Source: Pseudomonas endophytica
GTDB taxonomy: Bacteria > Pseudomonadota > Gammaproteobacteria > Pseudomonadales > Pseudomonadaceae
Length of the DNA: 57,794 bases
Assembly: GCF_001411475.1 (NCBI RefSeq)
Contig: NZ_LLWH01000079.1
Location: 1 to 57,794 of the forward strand
Direction of reading: 5' to 3'
Position 1 is the first letter of the stretch. The number at the start of each line of letters is the position of its first letter. The notes under the pieces are model-generated. The model was not told the origin of the DNA, searched no databases, and saw only the letters and a list, made by a program, of their open reading frames with translations. Positions 40,966 through 49,405 of this stretch are shown here, in pieces. Made by a program: the position numbers and the translations under genes.

Positions 40966-41594
40966 ATGCGCCCCACTCTCTGCATCCGGGGGTAAACCTG
41001 GATGTGACTGATCGCAAGAGCCACGCAAAGGCTTCAGAAGTCATCTTCGGGTTCTGGATTTTCCTGATGAGCGACTTGGTGTTGTTTGCCGCGCTCTTTG
41101 CCACCTATGCCGCCATGAGTACACAGGGTATTGCCCATGGCCCATCACCTGCGCAGGTCTTTGATCTCGGTTCTGCCTTCGTTGAAACGCTGTTGCTGCT
41201 GCTCTCCAGCTTCACGTTTGGCTTTGCCGTCTTAGCGATGAAATACAGCACCAGCCGCAAACGGCTTCTCGCTTGGCTAGGTCTTACGGCATTGCTGGGG
41301 GCTGCCTTTGTGGCGCTGGAGCTGCACGATTATTACGAGATGATCGTCAACCACAATGCATGGCCGCAAACGAGTGGTTTTCTGTCTGCCTACTACTTAC
41401 TGACTGGCACCCACGCTGTCCACGTATCGGCGGGCATTGTTTGGATGATCGTGCTGGCTATCCAAGTAATGACCATCGGGGTCAATACACCCGTCAAACT
41501 GCGCCTTCTGCGTTTAGCCCTGTTCTGGCACATGCTGGACATCGTATGGGTCGGGATCTTTACCTTTGTTTATCTGTTCGGAGTTGCGACATGA
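40962..41594 (+). CDS. cyoC: Ubiquinol oxidase (bo type) subunit III
   Basis: A 210-residue membrane protein with five helices. FGFWIFLMSDLVLFAALFATY is the CyoC/COX3 signature and GTHAVHVSAGIVWM follows. It stabilises subunit I and supports proton pumping. The start overlaps the subunit I stop (ATGA-type coupling) and the stop overlaps the subunit IV start. Confidence 0.94.
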   Translation: MNAPHSLHPGVNLDVTDRKSHAKASEVIFGFWIFLMSDLVLFAALFATYAAMSTQGIAHGPSPAQVFDLGSAFVETLLLLLSSFTFGFAVLAMKYSTSRKRLLAWLGLTALLGAAFVALELHDYYEMIVNHNAWPQTSGFLSAYYLLTGTHAVHVSAGIVWMIVLAIQVMTIGVNTPVKLRLLRLALFWHMLDIVWVGIFTFVYLFGVAT

Positions 41595-41926
41595 ATCCAG
41601 AATCTTCATCGAACAGTAACTTGCAGGGCCAGTCGAGCAACGAACATCGTAGTTACTTCATCGGCCTGTTGTTGGCGCTAGTACTGACCTTAATCGCTTT
41701 CGGGCTGGTCTGGTTAAAACTCGTCACAGGCACCCAAGCTCTTGCCGTGCTAGGGGCACTGGCCTTGGTACAAGTAGTGGTACATCTGCGCTTCTTCTTG
41801 CACATCGACTTAGGCAAATCACACCGCGACGACCTAATGCTGATTCTTTTTACATCCTTAATACTGCTATTGATCGTTGCCGGCACGATCTGGATTTTAT
41901 GGGACCAACATGCACGCATGATGTGA
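41591..41926 (+). CDS. cyoD: Ubiquinol oxidase (bo type) subunit IV
   Basis: A 111-residue protein with three hydrophobic segments and the CyoD/COX4 motif QVVVHLRFFLHID. Start at 41591 overlaps the subunit III stop. It helps assemble the CuB centre. No cyoE-like haem O synthase gene follows; the unit ends at a terminator, so haem O must come from elsewhere or another haem is used. Confidence 0.92.
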   Translation: MNPESSSNSNLQGQSSNEHRSYFIGLLLALVLTLIAFGLVWLKLVTGTQALAVLGALALVQVVVHLRFFLHIDLGKSHRDDLMLILFTSLILLLIVAGTIWILWDQHARMM

Positions 41927-41971
41927 GTGGACGGCGGTGGGCTCAGACAGGTTTCGTCAGAGGCTGAATGC

Positions 41972-42005
41972 AAGAAGGGTGACTGAATACAGTCACCCTT
42001 CTTTG
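41972..42005 (+). terminator. Terminator of the quinol oxidase operon
   Basis: A perfect 14-bp stem (AAGAAGGGTGACTG at 41972-41985 and its complement at 41990-42003) with an AATA loop, then TTG. It may also serve the convergent small gene at 42060. Confidence 0.9.
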
Positions 42006-42059
42006 TAGAGCACGCCAGCCGGTGTTAGGTAATCCCCACCTCAACTGCGCCTTAGATGC

Positions 42060-42158
42060 TTACAAGGATTGATCCCAGTTAGTCATCAAAAAGCTGAACA
42101 CCGCGAATGCGATAAAAATAATCAAAAACACATGGCCTTTTTTAACTTTGCTCTTCAT
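42060..42158 (-). CDS. 32-residue membrane protein
   Basis: A very short gene on the minus strand. It encodes 32 residues: M-K-S-K-V-K-K-G-H at the N-terminus, one hydrophobic helix (about residues 10-25, VFLIIFIAFAVFSFLM) and TNWDQSL at the C-terminus. AAAGGAG lies 6-7 bases before the ATG, an excellent ribosome-binding site. The positively charged N-terminus predicts it faces the cytoplasm. Many such one-helix proteins modulate transporters or respiratory enzymes; it lies next to the quinol oxidase operon and upstream, in the reverse direction, of a transporter. Function unknown. Confidence 0.75.
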   Translation of the reverse strand: MKSKVKKGHVFLIIFIAFAVFSFLMTNWDQSL

Positions 42159-42292
42159 ACCAGCTCCTTTGGGTTTATCGCCCTCTCTTATACCCGACTC
42201 ACGCCAAACATATCAAAGGTGATTGCGCGCAACGCCATAACGACAATCACCTTTAACGGCCTCAATGCCCAAAATCCGCAAAACTTGCATGG

Positions 42293-42334
42293 GTAGGAGC
42301 GAGCTTGCTCGCGATCTTTTAAAGGATCGCAAGC
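42293..42334. repeat. REP element
   Basis: GTAGGAGCGAGCTTGCTCGCGATC followed by TTTTAAAGGATCGCAAGC is the typical Pseudomonas REP hairpin with the conserved GTAGGAGC head; given here in two parts. It lies downstream of the YkvI-type transporter gene and upstream of the 32-residue gene. Confidence 0.9.
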
Positions 42335-42378
42335 AATCAAGGGTCGATAGCGTTTAACGACATCTCACAGACTCAAGC

Positions 42379-43455
42379 TCAGGAAGCAGCCTCCTGCGCT
42401 TTTACCTTAGAGCGGCTGCGTAGCCAGTTGAAGCAAATAGCGAGAATCAGCGCGAAACCCACATAACCCAGTAGCGGGTAAACAGTGCCCACCAGCTTAC
42501 TAAACCCCCCTAGACTCAGGCCCAAGCCAATGCACACCGTGACTGCGCTAATCAACTTGAAGCGGCTTGTTTCTGGCTTGGCAAAACGGGCGCTGAACGC
42601 AAAGAACATGCCCACGGCCGTGCTGTAAATCATACAAACCAGCGCCACCGACATAACAATCGAAAGCATGGGTGAGATGCGTCCAGCAAGAGCAAGTGAA
42701 GGCATTTCGATGCCCTGTAACTGGTTGATATTGGCAAACAGACCGATGTTCAACAGCAGGATCAGCGCGCCTAAACCAAGGCCCCCGAGTATGCCGCCAA
42801 GTGCCGCAGCCTTGGGTTGCTTGGTCATGCCACCAATAACAGCCAACATCGGAAAGCCAACGGCGATGTTGAAAGAGGCGTACAACAAAGCACCCACAAA
42901 CCAGTTACCTGTAACCGTCGGGTTGTTTTCACGCGCAACCGCGTCAAGCGTCTCGATCGGAGCGTTGTAGCTGAAGATCGAGTAAGTGGTGATGATCAGC
43001 ACCATCGCCAACAGGAAAGGCATTACGGCGCTGATCAAGTCAATGATGCGCTTAACGTTCATGCACAACGTGGCAATCACCAACACCATCATCAATACGC
43101 CACCGAACAACGGAGGCATATCGTATTGCTGGGCAAAGATCGAACCGCTGCCGGCCAACATCACCACGCCAACACCGTACAGGAAGAAAGACAGCACAAT
43201 GTCGACGACCAAGCCGATGCGCGCACCAAACAGAATGTAGAGAACGTCCTTGTGCGAGCTCGCTTGCATCGTTGAACTCATGCGTGCGATCTGCATGCCG
43301 AGGAAGGCGAACATCAAACCACTCACCAGAGTTCCAACAATACCTATAAGCCCATAGCCGGTGAAAAACTGAAGTACCTCCTGACCGGAGGCAAATCCCC
43401 CACCAATAACGACGGACATATAAGCAAGGGCAATCTGGATTGATTGTTTATTCAT
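42379..43455 (-). CDS. YkvI-family membrane transporter
   Basis: A 358-residue protein with about ten hydrophobic segments. The N-terminus IALAYMSVVIGGGFASGQEVLQFF is the YkvI-type signature, similar to the first helix of APC-fold amino-acid/branched-chain transporters. The ATG at 43455 gives MNKQSIQIALAY; starts at 43470 and 43584 are possible but add unconserved residues. Substrate unknown. Confidence 0.85.
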   Translation of the reverse strand: MNKQSIQIALAYMSVVIGGGFASGQEVLQFFTGYGLIGIVGTLVSGLMFAFLGMQIARMSSTMQASSHKDVLYILFGARIGLVVDIVLSFFLYGVGVVMLAGSGSIFAQQYDMPPLFGGVLMMVLVIATLCMNVKRIIDLISAVMPFLLAMVLIITTYSIFSYNAPIETLDAVARENNPTVTGNWFVGALLYASFNIAVGFPMLAVIGGMTKQPKAAALGGILGGLGLGALILLLNIGLFANINQLQGIEMPSLALAGRISPMLSIVMSVALVCMIYSTAVGMFFAFSARFAKPETSRFKLISAVTVCIGLGLSLGGFSKLVGTVYPLLGYVGFALILAICFNWLRSRSKVKAQEAAS

Positions 43456-44120
43456 TAAACTATTTCTCATTCTTAGACTTATTAGAAACATGGCACCAGA
43501 GAGACGTGCCGACCTCTCATTTGCATAGCGCGAAACTCGCCTAAACAGGGGCCTGAACGCAGAAGCAGTATAAGAATTACGCAACAGTTTTTTTCACCGT
43601 ATAAAGACGTGCGGCCAGTGATTAATAGCTATAAACAGACCCATGACATGACAAATCGCTAAAGCAAGACCCATCCGACGTCATAATATCTTGAAATATG
43701 ATGAAACAAACAAATCCTTGCGAATCAGTCCCTTAGCATCAGTGCAGAATTATCCGACCTTGCACACCATCATGTCCTTACACGCTAGAGGTCTATTTCA
43801 CACAGATTAGTGAGCATCTACTGACAAACCCGGCTAATAAATCCAGTGGAACCCTCAGATGCTCCAAGCGTGAAGCTCAAGAGTCAAATGAGATGGGAAA
43901 TTTCGAATCTTCAACCGCCATGAAGGTCTATGTTTAAGCATTCCAAAGCGCACAAACGAACAATCAACACCTCAAAATACAAACGCCTCAAGTTTTTATT
44001 GCATAGGTTACTTGAGGGTCTGCAAAGAATATGTTCAGGTCGTGTTGGCAGATAGACTCAACCGATCAACCGCATTTATTAATCGTCACCTCTAGAATTT
44101 CTAACTGACTGTGAGGCTGC
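43456..44120. other. Gene-free region of 665 bases
   Basis: No coding region is convincing on either strand. It is A/T-richer than its surroundings. It holds the YkvI-gene promoter on the left and the cNMP/CBS-gene promoter on the right, neither of which I can place. An inverted repeat CCTCAAGT-N16-ACTTGAGG lies at 43986-44017. Confidence 0.5.
43986..44017. repeat. Inverted repeat, possible operator
   Basis: CCTCAAGT (43986-43993) and ACTTGAGG (44010-44017) are perfect complements with a 16-base spacer. It lies about 100 bases before the start at 44121. Either a regulator site or a weak hairpin. Confidence 0.4.
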
Positions 44121-46001
44121 ATGCACATCGAGCTACAGGAAATCAGCGATCACCTTTCCCGCTTCGCCCCCTTCGACTCACTGCCTAAAGAGTCGGTTGA
44201 TAATATTGCCCGACAGGTTGACGTAAGCTACTTCAAAGCGGGAGTTGACATCCTAGAAGCCGGCGCGCCTATTCAAGACCTGCATTATGTGCGCAGTGGG
44301 GCAGTCGAGATTTATCGACGCAATGGAGAACTCCATGACCGGCTGGTTGAGGGCGATATTTTTGGTCAGGCCGGCCTGCTGCGCAGTAATAAAGTCCGAT
44401 TCCCTGCAAGAGCGCTTGAAGACAGCCTGATCTATTTCATTCCTGCTCCTGTATTCGCTGAGTTATGTGCCGACCACGATTCATTTGCCGATTTTGTAGA
44501 AGCAGAAGGACACTCACGACTAAAGTCTGCGGTCGAAGCACAAGGCAGGGCTAGCGAGTTGATTCAACTCAAGTGCCGGGCACTGATTTCAAGATCTTTA
44601 GTTTGGGTAAACTCCACTGTCAGCATTGGAGACGCTGCACGGAAGATGACAGAACAAAGCGTTTCTTGCGTCTTGATAATGTCCGCCCCTGAACTGCAAA
44701 CAGCGCAGATTGAAGGCATCGTCACTGATCGCGATCTGCGAACCCGCGTGGTCGCTGGAGGCATAAACGCAGAAGAAACGTTGATCCATGAAATCATGAC
44801 GGTCGACCCGCTGACCATCAGTGCAGATGACTCCGTGTTCGAAGCCATGCTGGTAATGTTGCGTCGCAATATTCATCACCTGCCAGTAGTACATCACGGT
44901 CGCCCAATTGGTTTGATCAACCTTTCGGATATCATCCGGTACGAGTCACAAAGTAGTTTGTACTTGGTCAATCGAATATCAAACCAAACATCCGTTGAAG
45001 GTTTAAGGTCGCTGTTACGAGACTTGCGGGGCACGTACATCCGCATGGTTCGCGACGGCGCCACAGCCCATATGATTGGCAGTGCAATATCGGGCATCGG
45101 CCGGGCATTTACCCAGCGTCTTTTGGAACTCGCCGAGAAAAAATTCGGGCCTCCACCTATACCCTATTGCTTCATGGTACTGGGCTCTATGGCGCGAGAT
45201 GAACAGTTACTGGTCACCGATCAAGATAATGCCTTGGTATTGGATGACAGCTTCAACCCAGAACTTCATGATGCCTACTTTCGAAGTTTGGCAACTTTTG
45301 TCAGTGATGGCCTTGCCGCCTGCGGCTACAGCTACTGCAAAGGTGCAATCATGGCGACCAATGATCAGTGGCGTCAGCCGATAAGCGTGTGGCGAAATTA
45401 TTTTAAAACGTGGATCGAAAAACCGAACCCTACGACACTGCTTAACAGCTGTATTTTCTTCGACCTTGACGGCGTTTACGGGCAACTCGAGTTTGTGCAA
45501 GAACTGCAAGTGCTATGCGCTGCAAAATCCAAAGCGCACCCTGGATTTCTAAATGCCATGGCCAGAATTGCGCTCAACCGCACACCGCCTTTAGGGTTCT
45601 TTCGAACGTTTGTTGTCGAGACCGATGGGCAACAGAAAAGAATCATCAATCTCAAAGGCCGAGGCACCGCACCACTGACCGATCTCATTCGAATCCATGC
45701 ACTGGCCTGCGGCAGTACCGCGCAAAATTCCTTTGACCGACTGGATGCCATCACTGCAAGCAATGTCATGCCTCCAGAAGCAGTAAAACACCTTCGGTAC
45801 GCATTGGAGTTTCTGTCGATGGTGCGTATCCGACATCAGGCAGACGCCCTGGAGCAGGGAGCATCGCCTAATAACTATATTGAGCCTGCAAACTTCTCTA
45901 ATAACGAACGGCATAACCTGAAAGAAGCTTTTCAGATATTAAGCAACGCGCAAAATTATCTGCGATTCCGTTATCCAGCCAAAGGACGACTCTCACAGTG
46001 A
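44121..46001 (+). CDS. cNMP-binding/CBS/DUF294 nucleotidyltransferase-like signalling protein
   Basis: A 626-residue protein. Domains in order: cyclic-nucleotide-binding (about 10-125), two CBS repeats (about 155-275; VTDRDLRTRVVAGG, HEIMTVDPLTIS), a GlnD-like nucleotidyltransferase (DUF294, about 300-440; LGSMARDEQLLVTDQDNALVL with G-S and D-x-D residues) and a C-terminal helical DUF294_C domain. CBS pairs sense adenine nucleotides. Such proteins often accompany DnaQ-like exonucleases, as here, where stop and start overlap by one base (TGATG). Target unknown. Confidence 0.93.
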   Translation: MHIELQEISDHLSRFAPFDSLPKESVDNIARQVDVSYFKAGVDILEAGAPIQDLHYVRSGAVEIYRRNGELHDRLVEGDIFGQAGLLRSNKVRFPARALEDSLIYFIPAPVFAELCADHDSFADFVEAEGHSRLKSAVEAQGRASELIQLKCRALISRSLVWVNSTVSIGDAARKMTEQSVSCVLIMSAPELQTAQIEGIVTDRDLRTRVVAGGINAEETLIHEIMTVDPLTISADDSVFEAMLVMLRRNIHHLPVVHHGRPIGLINLSDIIRYESQSSLYLVNRISNQTSVEGLRSLLRDLRGTYIRMVRDGATAHMIGSAISGIGRAFTQRLLELAEKKFGPPPIPYCFMVLGSMARDEQLLVTDQDNALVLDDSFNPELHDAYFRSLATFVSDGLAACGYSYCKGAIMATNDQWRQPISVWRNYFKTWIEKPNPTTLLNSCIFFDLDGVYGQLEFVQELQVLCAAKSKAHPGFLNAMARIALNRTPPLGFFRTFVVETDGQQKRIINLKGRGTAPLTDLIRIHALACGSTAQNSFDRLDAITASNVMPPEAVKHLRYALEFLSMVRIRHQADALEQGASPNNYIEPANFSNNERHNLKEAFQILSNAQNYLRFRYPAKGRLSQ

Positions 46002-46720
46002 TGCGCCTAAAAAAAACAGTCACTGCGCCTATCTTGGATTGGTCAGCTCGGTTCGAAGTGTTGTCTGGCCAAGCCAAAAACGCCCAATTACGTCGCTTTT
46101 ATCAAGGGGGTGTTGTCTCAGCAATGACGCCCGTTGAGCGTGTTCAATTACTGGCTATGGATATTGAAACAACCGGGTTGGATGCACAGGCCCACAGTAT
46201 TGTGAGTATTGGCTTGATACCACTCACGTTAGAGCGCATCCATTGCAACCAATCAATGTATTGGGTGTTGAAACCAAGCTCCGAGCTGGTTGAAAAATCC
46301 GTCACTTTTCATCACATCACCCATGCAGAAATATCGAATGCGCCGCGGTTTTCTGAGGTACGCGATGCTCTTTTGGAAGCGATGACAGGCAAAGTGATGG
46401 TGGTTCACTATCGAAATATTGAACGCGGCTTTCTGGATCAAGCTTTGCGCGAGTCTCTGGGTGAAGGCATAGAGTTTCCGGTCATCGACACCATGCAGCT
46501 AGAGGCACGGGTGTATCGCAAAAAGCTGAGCTGGCTTGATCGCCTATTAAGGCGTAAACAAGCGTCCATCCGATTGGCCGACAGTCGCGAACGGCTTAAT
46601 CTTCCGGCCTACCATGCTCATCACGCTTTGATTGACGCCTTGGGAACCGCAGAATTACTCCAAGCACAGATTGCTAATCGCTACAGCCGAGCGACCCCAA
46701 TAGGCGAGTTATGGAGCTGA
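46001..46720 (+). CDS. DnaQ-like 3'-5' exonuclease
   Basis: A 239-residue DEDDh exonuclease. Motif I AMDIETTGLD (Asp, Glu), motif III HAHHALIDALGTAEL (His, Asp). In motif II, HYRNIERGFLDQA, the usual aspartate is Glu, which appears to be normal in this partner family. It is coupled to the upstream signalling gene. It may trim RNA/DNA or degrade a signalling nucleotide; no evidence decides this. Confidence 0.88.
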   Translation: MRLKKTVTAPILDWSARFEVLSGQAKNAQLRRFYQGGVVSAMTPVERVQLLAMDIETTGLDAQAHSIVSIGLIPLTLERIHCNQSMYWVLKPSSELVEKSVTFHHITHAEISNAPRFSEVRDALLEAMTGKVMVVHYRNIERGFLDQALRESLGEGIEFPVIDTMQLEARVYRKKLSWLDRLLRRKQASIRLADSRERLNLPAYHAHHALIDALGTAELLQAQIANRYSRATPIGELWS

Positions 46721-46734
46721 GTGAGGCAATGAGG

Positions 46735-46765
46735 CTGGAGGCCATCGAGTTACGATGGCCTCCAG
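46735..46765. terminator. Strong hairpin between convergent genes
   Basis: CTGGAGGCCATCG (46735-46747) and CGATGGCCTCCAG (46753-46765) form a perfect 13-bp stem with a 5-nt loop. It sits between the exonuclease and BCCT genes. T-runs are short. Confidence 0.75.
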
Positions 46766-46800
46766 TGTCATCAAGTCTATTTAATGCCCACTAACTAGAG

Positions 46801-48468
46801 TTAGCGAGGCTCAGACATCAGACCCTTTACAAGGGATATACAGCCGAGCATAAGCACGATTGCGAAAGGCAAACCAGTCGAGACGGCCATAGCCTGAAGC
46901 GCTACCAGCCCTCCCCCTAACAACAGCGCAATTGCAATAACACCCTCAATCACCGCCCAAAACACACGCTGCGGCACAGGCGCATCAACTTTGCCGCCGG
47001 CAGTGATGGTGTCAATCACCAGTGAGCCTGAGTCTGATGAGGTGATGAAAAAAACAATCACAAGAATCACACCTAAAAATGACGTGATTTGCATCAGTGG
47101 AAGCTCACCGAGCATGGCGAACAACTTCAACTCCAGCACAGCATCCTTAACACTTGTAAGCCCTTGCACTGTCGCTTGATCAATGGCTGTTCCGCCAAAC
47201 GTCGTCATCCACAAGACTGAAACAATCGTGGGTATGAGCAATACACAGACTAGGAACTCTCTGACCGTCCGGCCTCGGCTGACACGCGCAATAAACATCC
47301 CCACAAATGGCGACCAACTAATCCACCAAGCCCAATAGAAGGCTGTCCAACCTTGGGTAAATTGGACATCGCTGCGACCAAAAGGATTCGAAAGCGCTGG
47401 AAGATACTCGACATACGTCAGCATATTTTTGAAGAAGCCGGTAAATATCGCCAGTGTTGGGCCCACGACAATAATAAAGACCAAGAGCAACAGCGCCAGT
47501 CCCATATTAATCTGGGACAACACTTTTACACCTTTGTCCAAGCCTGACAGAACCGACCAAAGAGCAATTATGGTAATACCAATGATCAGTAAGACTTTGC
47601 TTAGGTTGTTAGACTCTATACCGAATAGATATTCAATCCCTGCCGCTGCCTGTTCAGCACCAATACCGAGCGATGTTGCCAAACCAAACAACGTGGCAAA
47701 TACAGCCAGAATATCAATCAGGTGACCCGGCCATCCCCATACCCGCTCGCCCAATAACGGATAGAAAATCGAACGAATCGAAAGGGGCAAACCTTTGTTG
47801 TATGAGAACAGCGCTAAAGACAATGCCACAATTGCGTAAATGGCCCACGGGTGCAAACCCCAGTGAAAGATAGTGGAAGCCATCGCCAAATCAGCCGACA
47901 CTTTCATATCCCCGGCAGCACCGCCCAACGGCGCAGAGTCCGTTCGTACGCCATTGGCGTCGAGCGTAATACCGTTCATGGATGCAGCGTAATGTGACAT
48001 CGGCTCTGCCACGCCGTAGAACATTAAGCCAATGCCCATCCCCGCAGCGAAGAGCATCGAAAACCAACCCACATACGTATAGCTTGGCTTGGCATCCTTA
48101 CCCCCCAACCGAACCTTACCCAGCGGGGATAAAATCAAGACAAAACACAGCACTACAAATATATTAGCGATGCTCATGAACAACCAGGCAAGGTGCCCGG
48201 TTATCCAGTTTCGAATAGCATTAAATAAAGGTTCCACCTCGTTTTGCAGTGCGAGCGTCAGAATAACGAACAACAAAACAGTGGCGGCAGAAATGATAAA
48301 AACTTTGCCGTGTATATCCAGTGAAAATGAAAACTCCCCTTTAATATTATCTTGGCCAATCACATAGTCAGTATCGATTAGGTTGGCGGCTCCGCTTGGG
48401 GCTGGAATCCCATCCCCACTGGGTGTTTGAGGGCTTGCGGGCTGTTCATTCTCTGGTTTTTGACCCAT
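46801..48468 (-). CDS. BCCT-family osmolyte transporter (betaine/choline/carnitine)
   Basis: A 555-residue membrane protein with 12 hydrophobic segments. GMGIGLMFYGVAEPMSHY carries the glycine motif of Na+-coupled BCCT carriers; the signature WAWWISWSPFVGMFIARVSRGRT and SSDSGSLVIDT follow. The hydrophilic N-terminus (about 1-50) is unusually long. It imports quaternary ammonium compounds such as glycine betaine as osmoprotectants or carbon sources. It has no neighbouring betaine or choline catabolic genes. Confidence 0.92.
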   Translation of the reverse strand: MGQKPENEQPASPQTPSGDGIPAPSGAANLIDTDYVIGQDNIKGEFSFSLDIHGKVFIISAATVLLFVILTLALQNEVEPLFNAIRNWITGHLAWLFMSIANIFVVLCFVLILSPLGKVRLGGKDAKPSYTYVGWFSMLFAAGMGIGLMFYGVAEPMSHYAASMNGITLDANGVRTDSAPLGGAAGDMKVSADLAMASTIFHWGLHPWAIYAIVALSLALFSYNKGLPLSIRSIFYPLLGERVWGWPGHLIDILAVFATLFGLATSLGIGAEQAAAGIEYLFGIESNNLSKVLLIIGITIIALWSVLSGLDKGVKVLSQINMGLALLLLVFIIVVGPTLAIFTGFFKNMLTYVEYLPALSNPFGRSDVQFTQGWTAFYWAWWISWSPFVGMFIARVSRGRTVREFLVCVLLIPTIVSVLWMTTFGGTAIDQATVQGLTSVKDAVLELKLFAMLGELPLMQITSFLGVILVIVFFITSSDSGSLVIDTITAGGKVDAPVPQRVFWAVIEGVIAIALLLGGGLVALQAMAVSTGLPFAIVLMLGCISLVKGLMSEPR

Positions 48469-48879
48469 GAGAAGCTCCTTGTTGATAGCACGCTAAAGCG
48501 CACAATGAGTGTAATCCCTGCTGATCCGATGGCAAAAGCGAGAGGTAAGCACGGTCGAGTATATCAAGCTTTGAAATTCAGGCTTCGCAACCTCCCTGTT
48601 CATTATTCAAACGCCTAACTCCAAACTGAAAGACTCACCCTCAGTCAACCGCGGCGGTCTAAAAGTTCCCCTGTCGTATACCGGAAGTTGTATCGCCCAA
48701 GGTGGCTCGCCTTGCCCTTACCATGCGCAGCAACGCTGCTTGGATTCCACAAGCGCTCAGCACGCGCTACAGCCTTCTGTTTAAAGGGCTGATAGAGTGA
48801 GCTCGGCTGTGCTGAAACAACTACACTTTAGCCTCCACCTTGTTCAACACCTCAGTCTGTGTGATCGGAGTTCTGCAAC
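48469..48879. other. Gene-free region of 411 bases
   Basis: It carries the divergent promoters of the BCCT gene and the unknown gene at 48880. I see no conserved small gene or clear RNA in it. One short stem (AGCC ... GGGCT near 48771-48791) is not convincing. Confidence 0.4.
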
Positions 48880-49323
48880 ATGTCAGTGACCAATATCGAC
48901 AAATTCAATGATCTGGCTGGCAAAATTTTCGCTGAGTTGTATGAGCGCTTTCCAATTCCCTGCACTCTTATTGCGAGAGAACTTGCCACACCTACCTGTA
49001 CATCTGAAGGCAATGGCCTTTGCCTGCTTGAGCTATCAAACAGTGATGCTGAGTTTTTTAATGCAACCGCTCGCTGGCTAATCGGCTCCGGCTACCTGAA
49101 TGGGGAGATACTCCCCGACACCCACGTGTCAGGAGCCATATTGACGATAAAAGGATTAGAAGCGTTGAAAGCGATGCCGCACTGTCTGACCCATGGCCTT
49201 TCGATTCGTCAGCGACTAGCAGAAACCATGAAAGAAGGCAGCAAGGAAACGCTAAAAAGCGTGTTAGCCGAAGAGATCGCCCTCGGTGCCAAGCTCATAA
49301 CGCCCGTGATCGAGATTCTCTAG
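48880..49323 (+). CDS. Unknown protein, paralogue of the gene at 31550
   Basis: A 147-residue soluble protein. It shares the LYxxFPxPxTL, ATxxWLxxxGY and ALGxxLxxP-type blocks with the protein at 31550-32041. The central region again looks like a winged helix. Without a known homologue I assign no function. It precedes a DUF2867-like gene by 82 bases on the same strand. Confidence 0.72.
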   Translation: MSVTNIDKFNDLAGKIFAELYERFPIPCTLIARELATPTCTSEGNGLCLLELSNSDAEFFNATARWLIGSGYLNGEILPDTHVSGAILTIKGLEALKAMPHCLTHGLSIRQRLAETMKEGSKETLKSVLAEEIALGAKLITPVIEIL

Positions 49324-49405
49324 AGACGAAACAATCCGCCCTGAACGGTTTTCTCCGAGAAACAGTGAGAGCCGTCACGTCGTTGTCCACTAAAAGGAAT
49401 TTAGT

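Noticed and set aside
37901..41926. Cytochrome c oxidase (aa3 type)
   Set aside because: Subunit II has no CuA ligands and matches CyoA motifs; subunit I keeps the quinone-site residues. It is a quinol oxidase.
42069..42296. 75-residue plus-strand frame after the quinol oxidase operon
   Set aside because: It is opposite the 32-residue gene at 42060, lacks a ribosome-binding site, and its translation is not protein-like.
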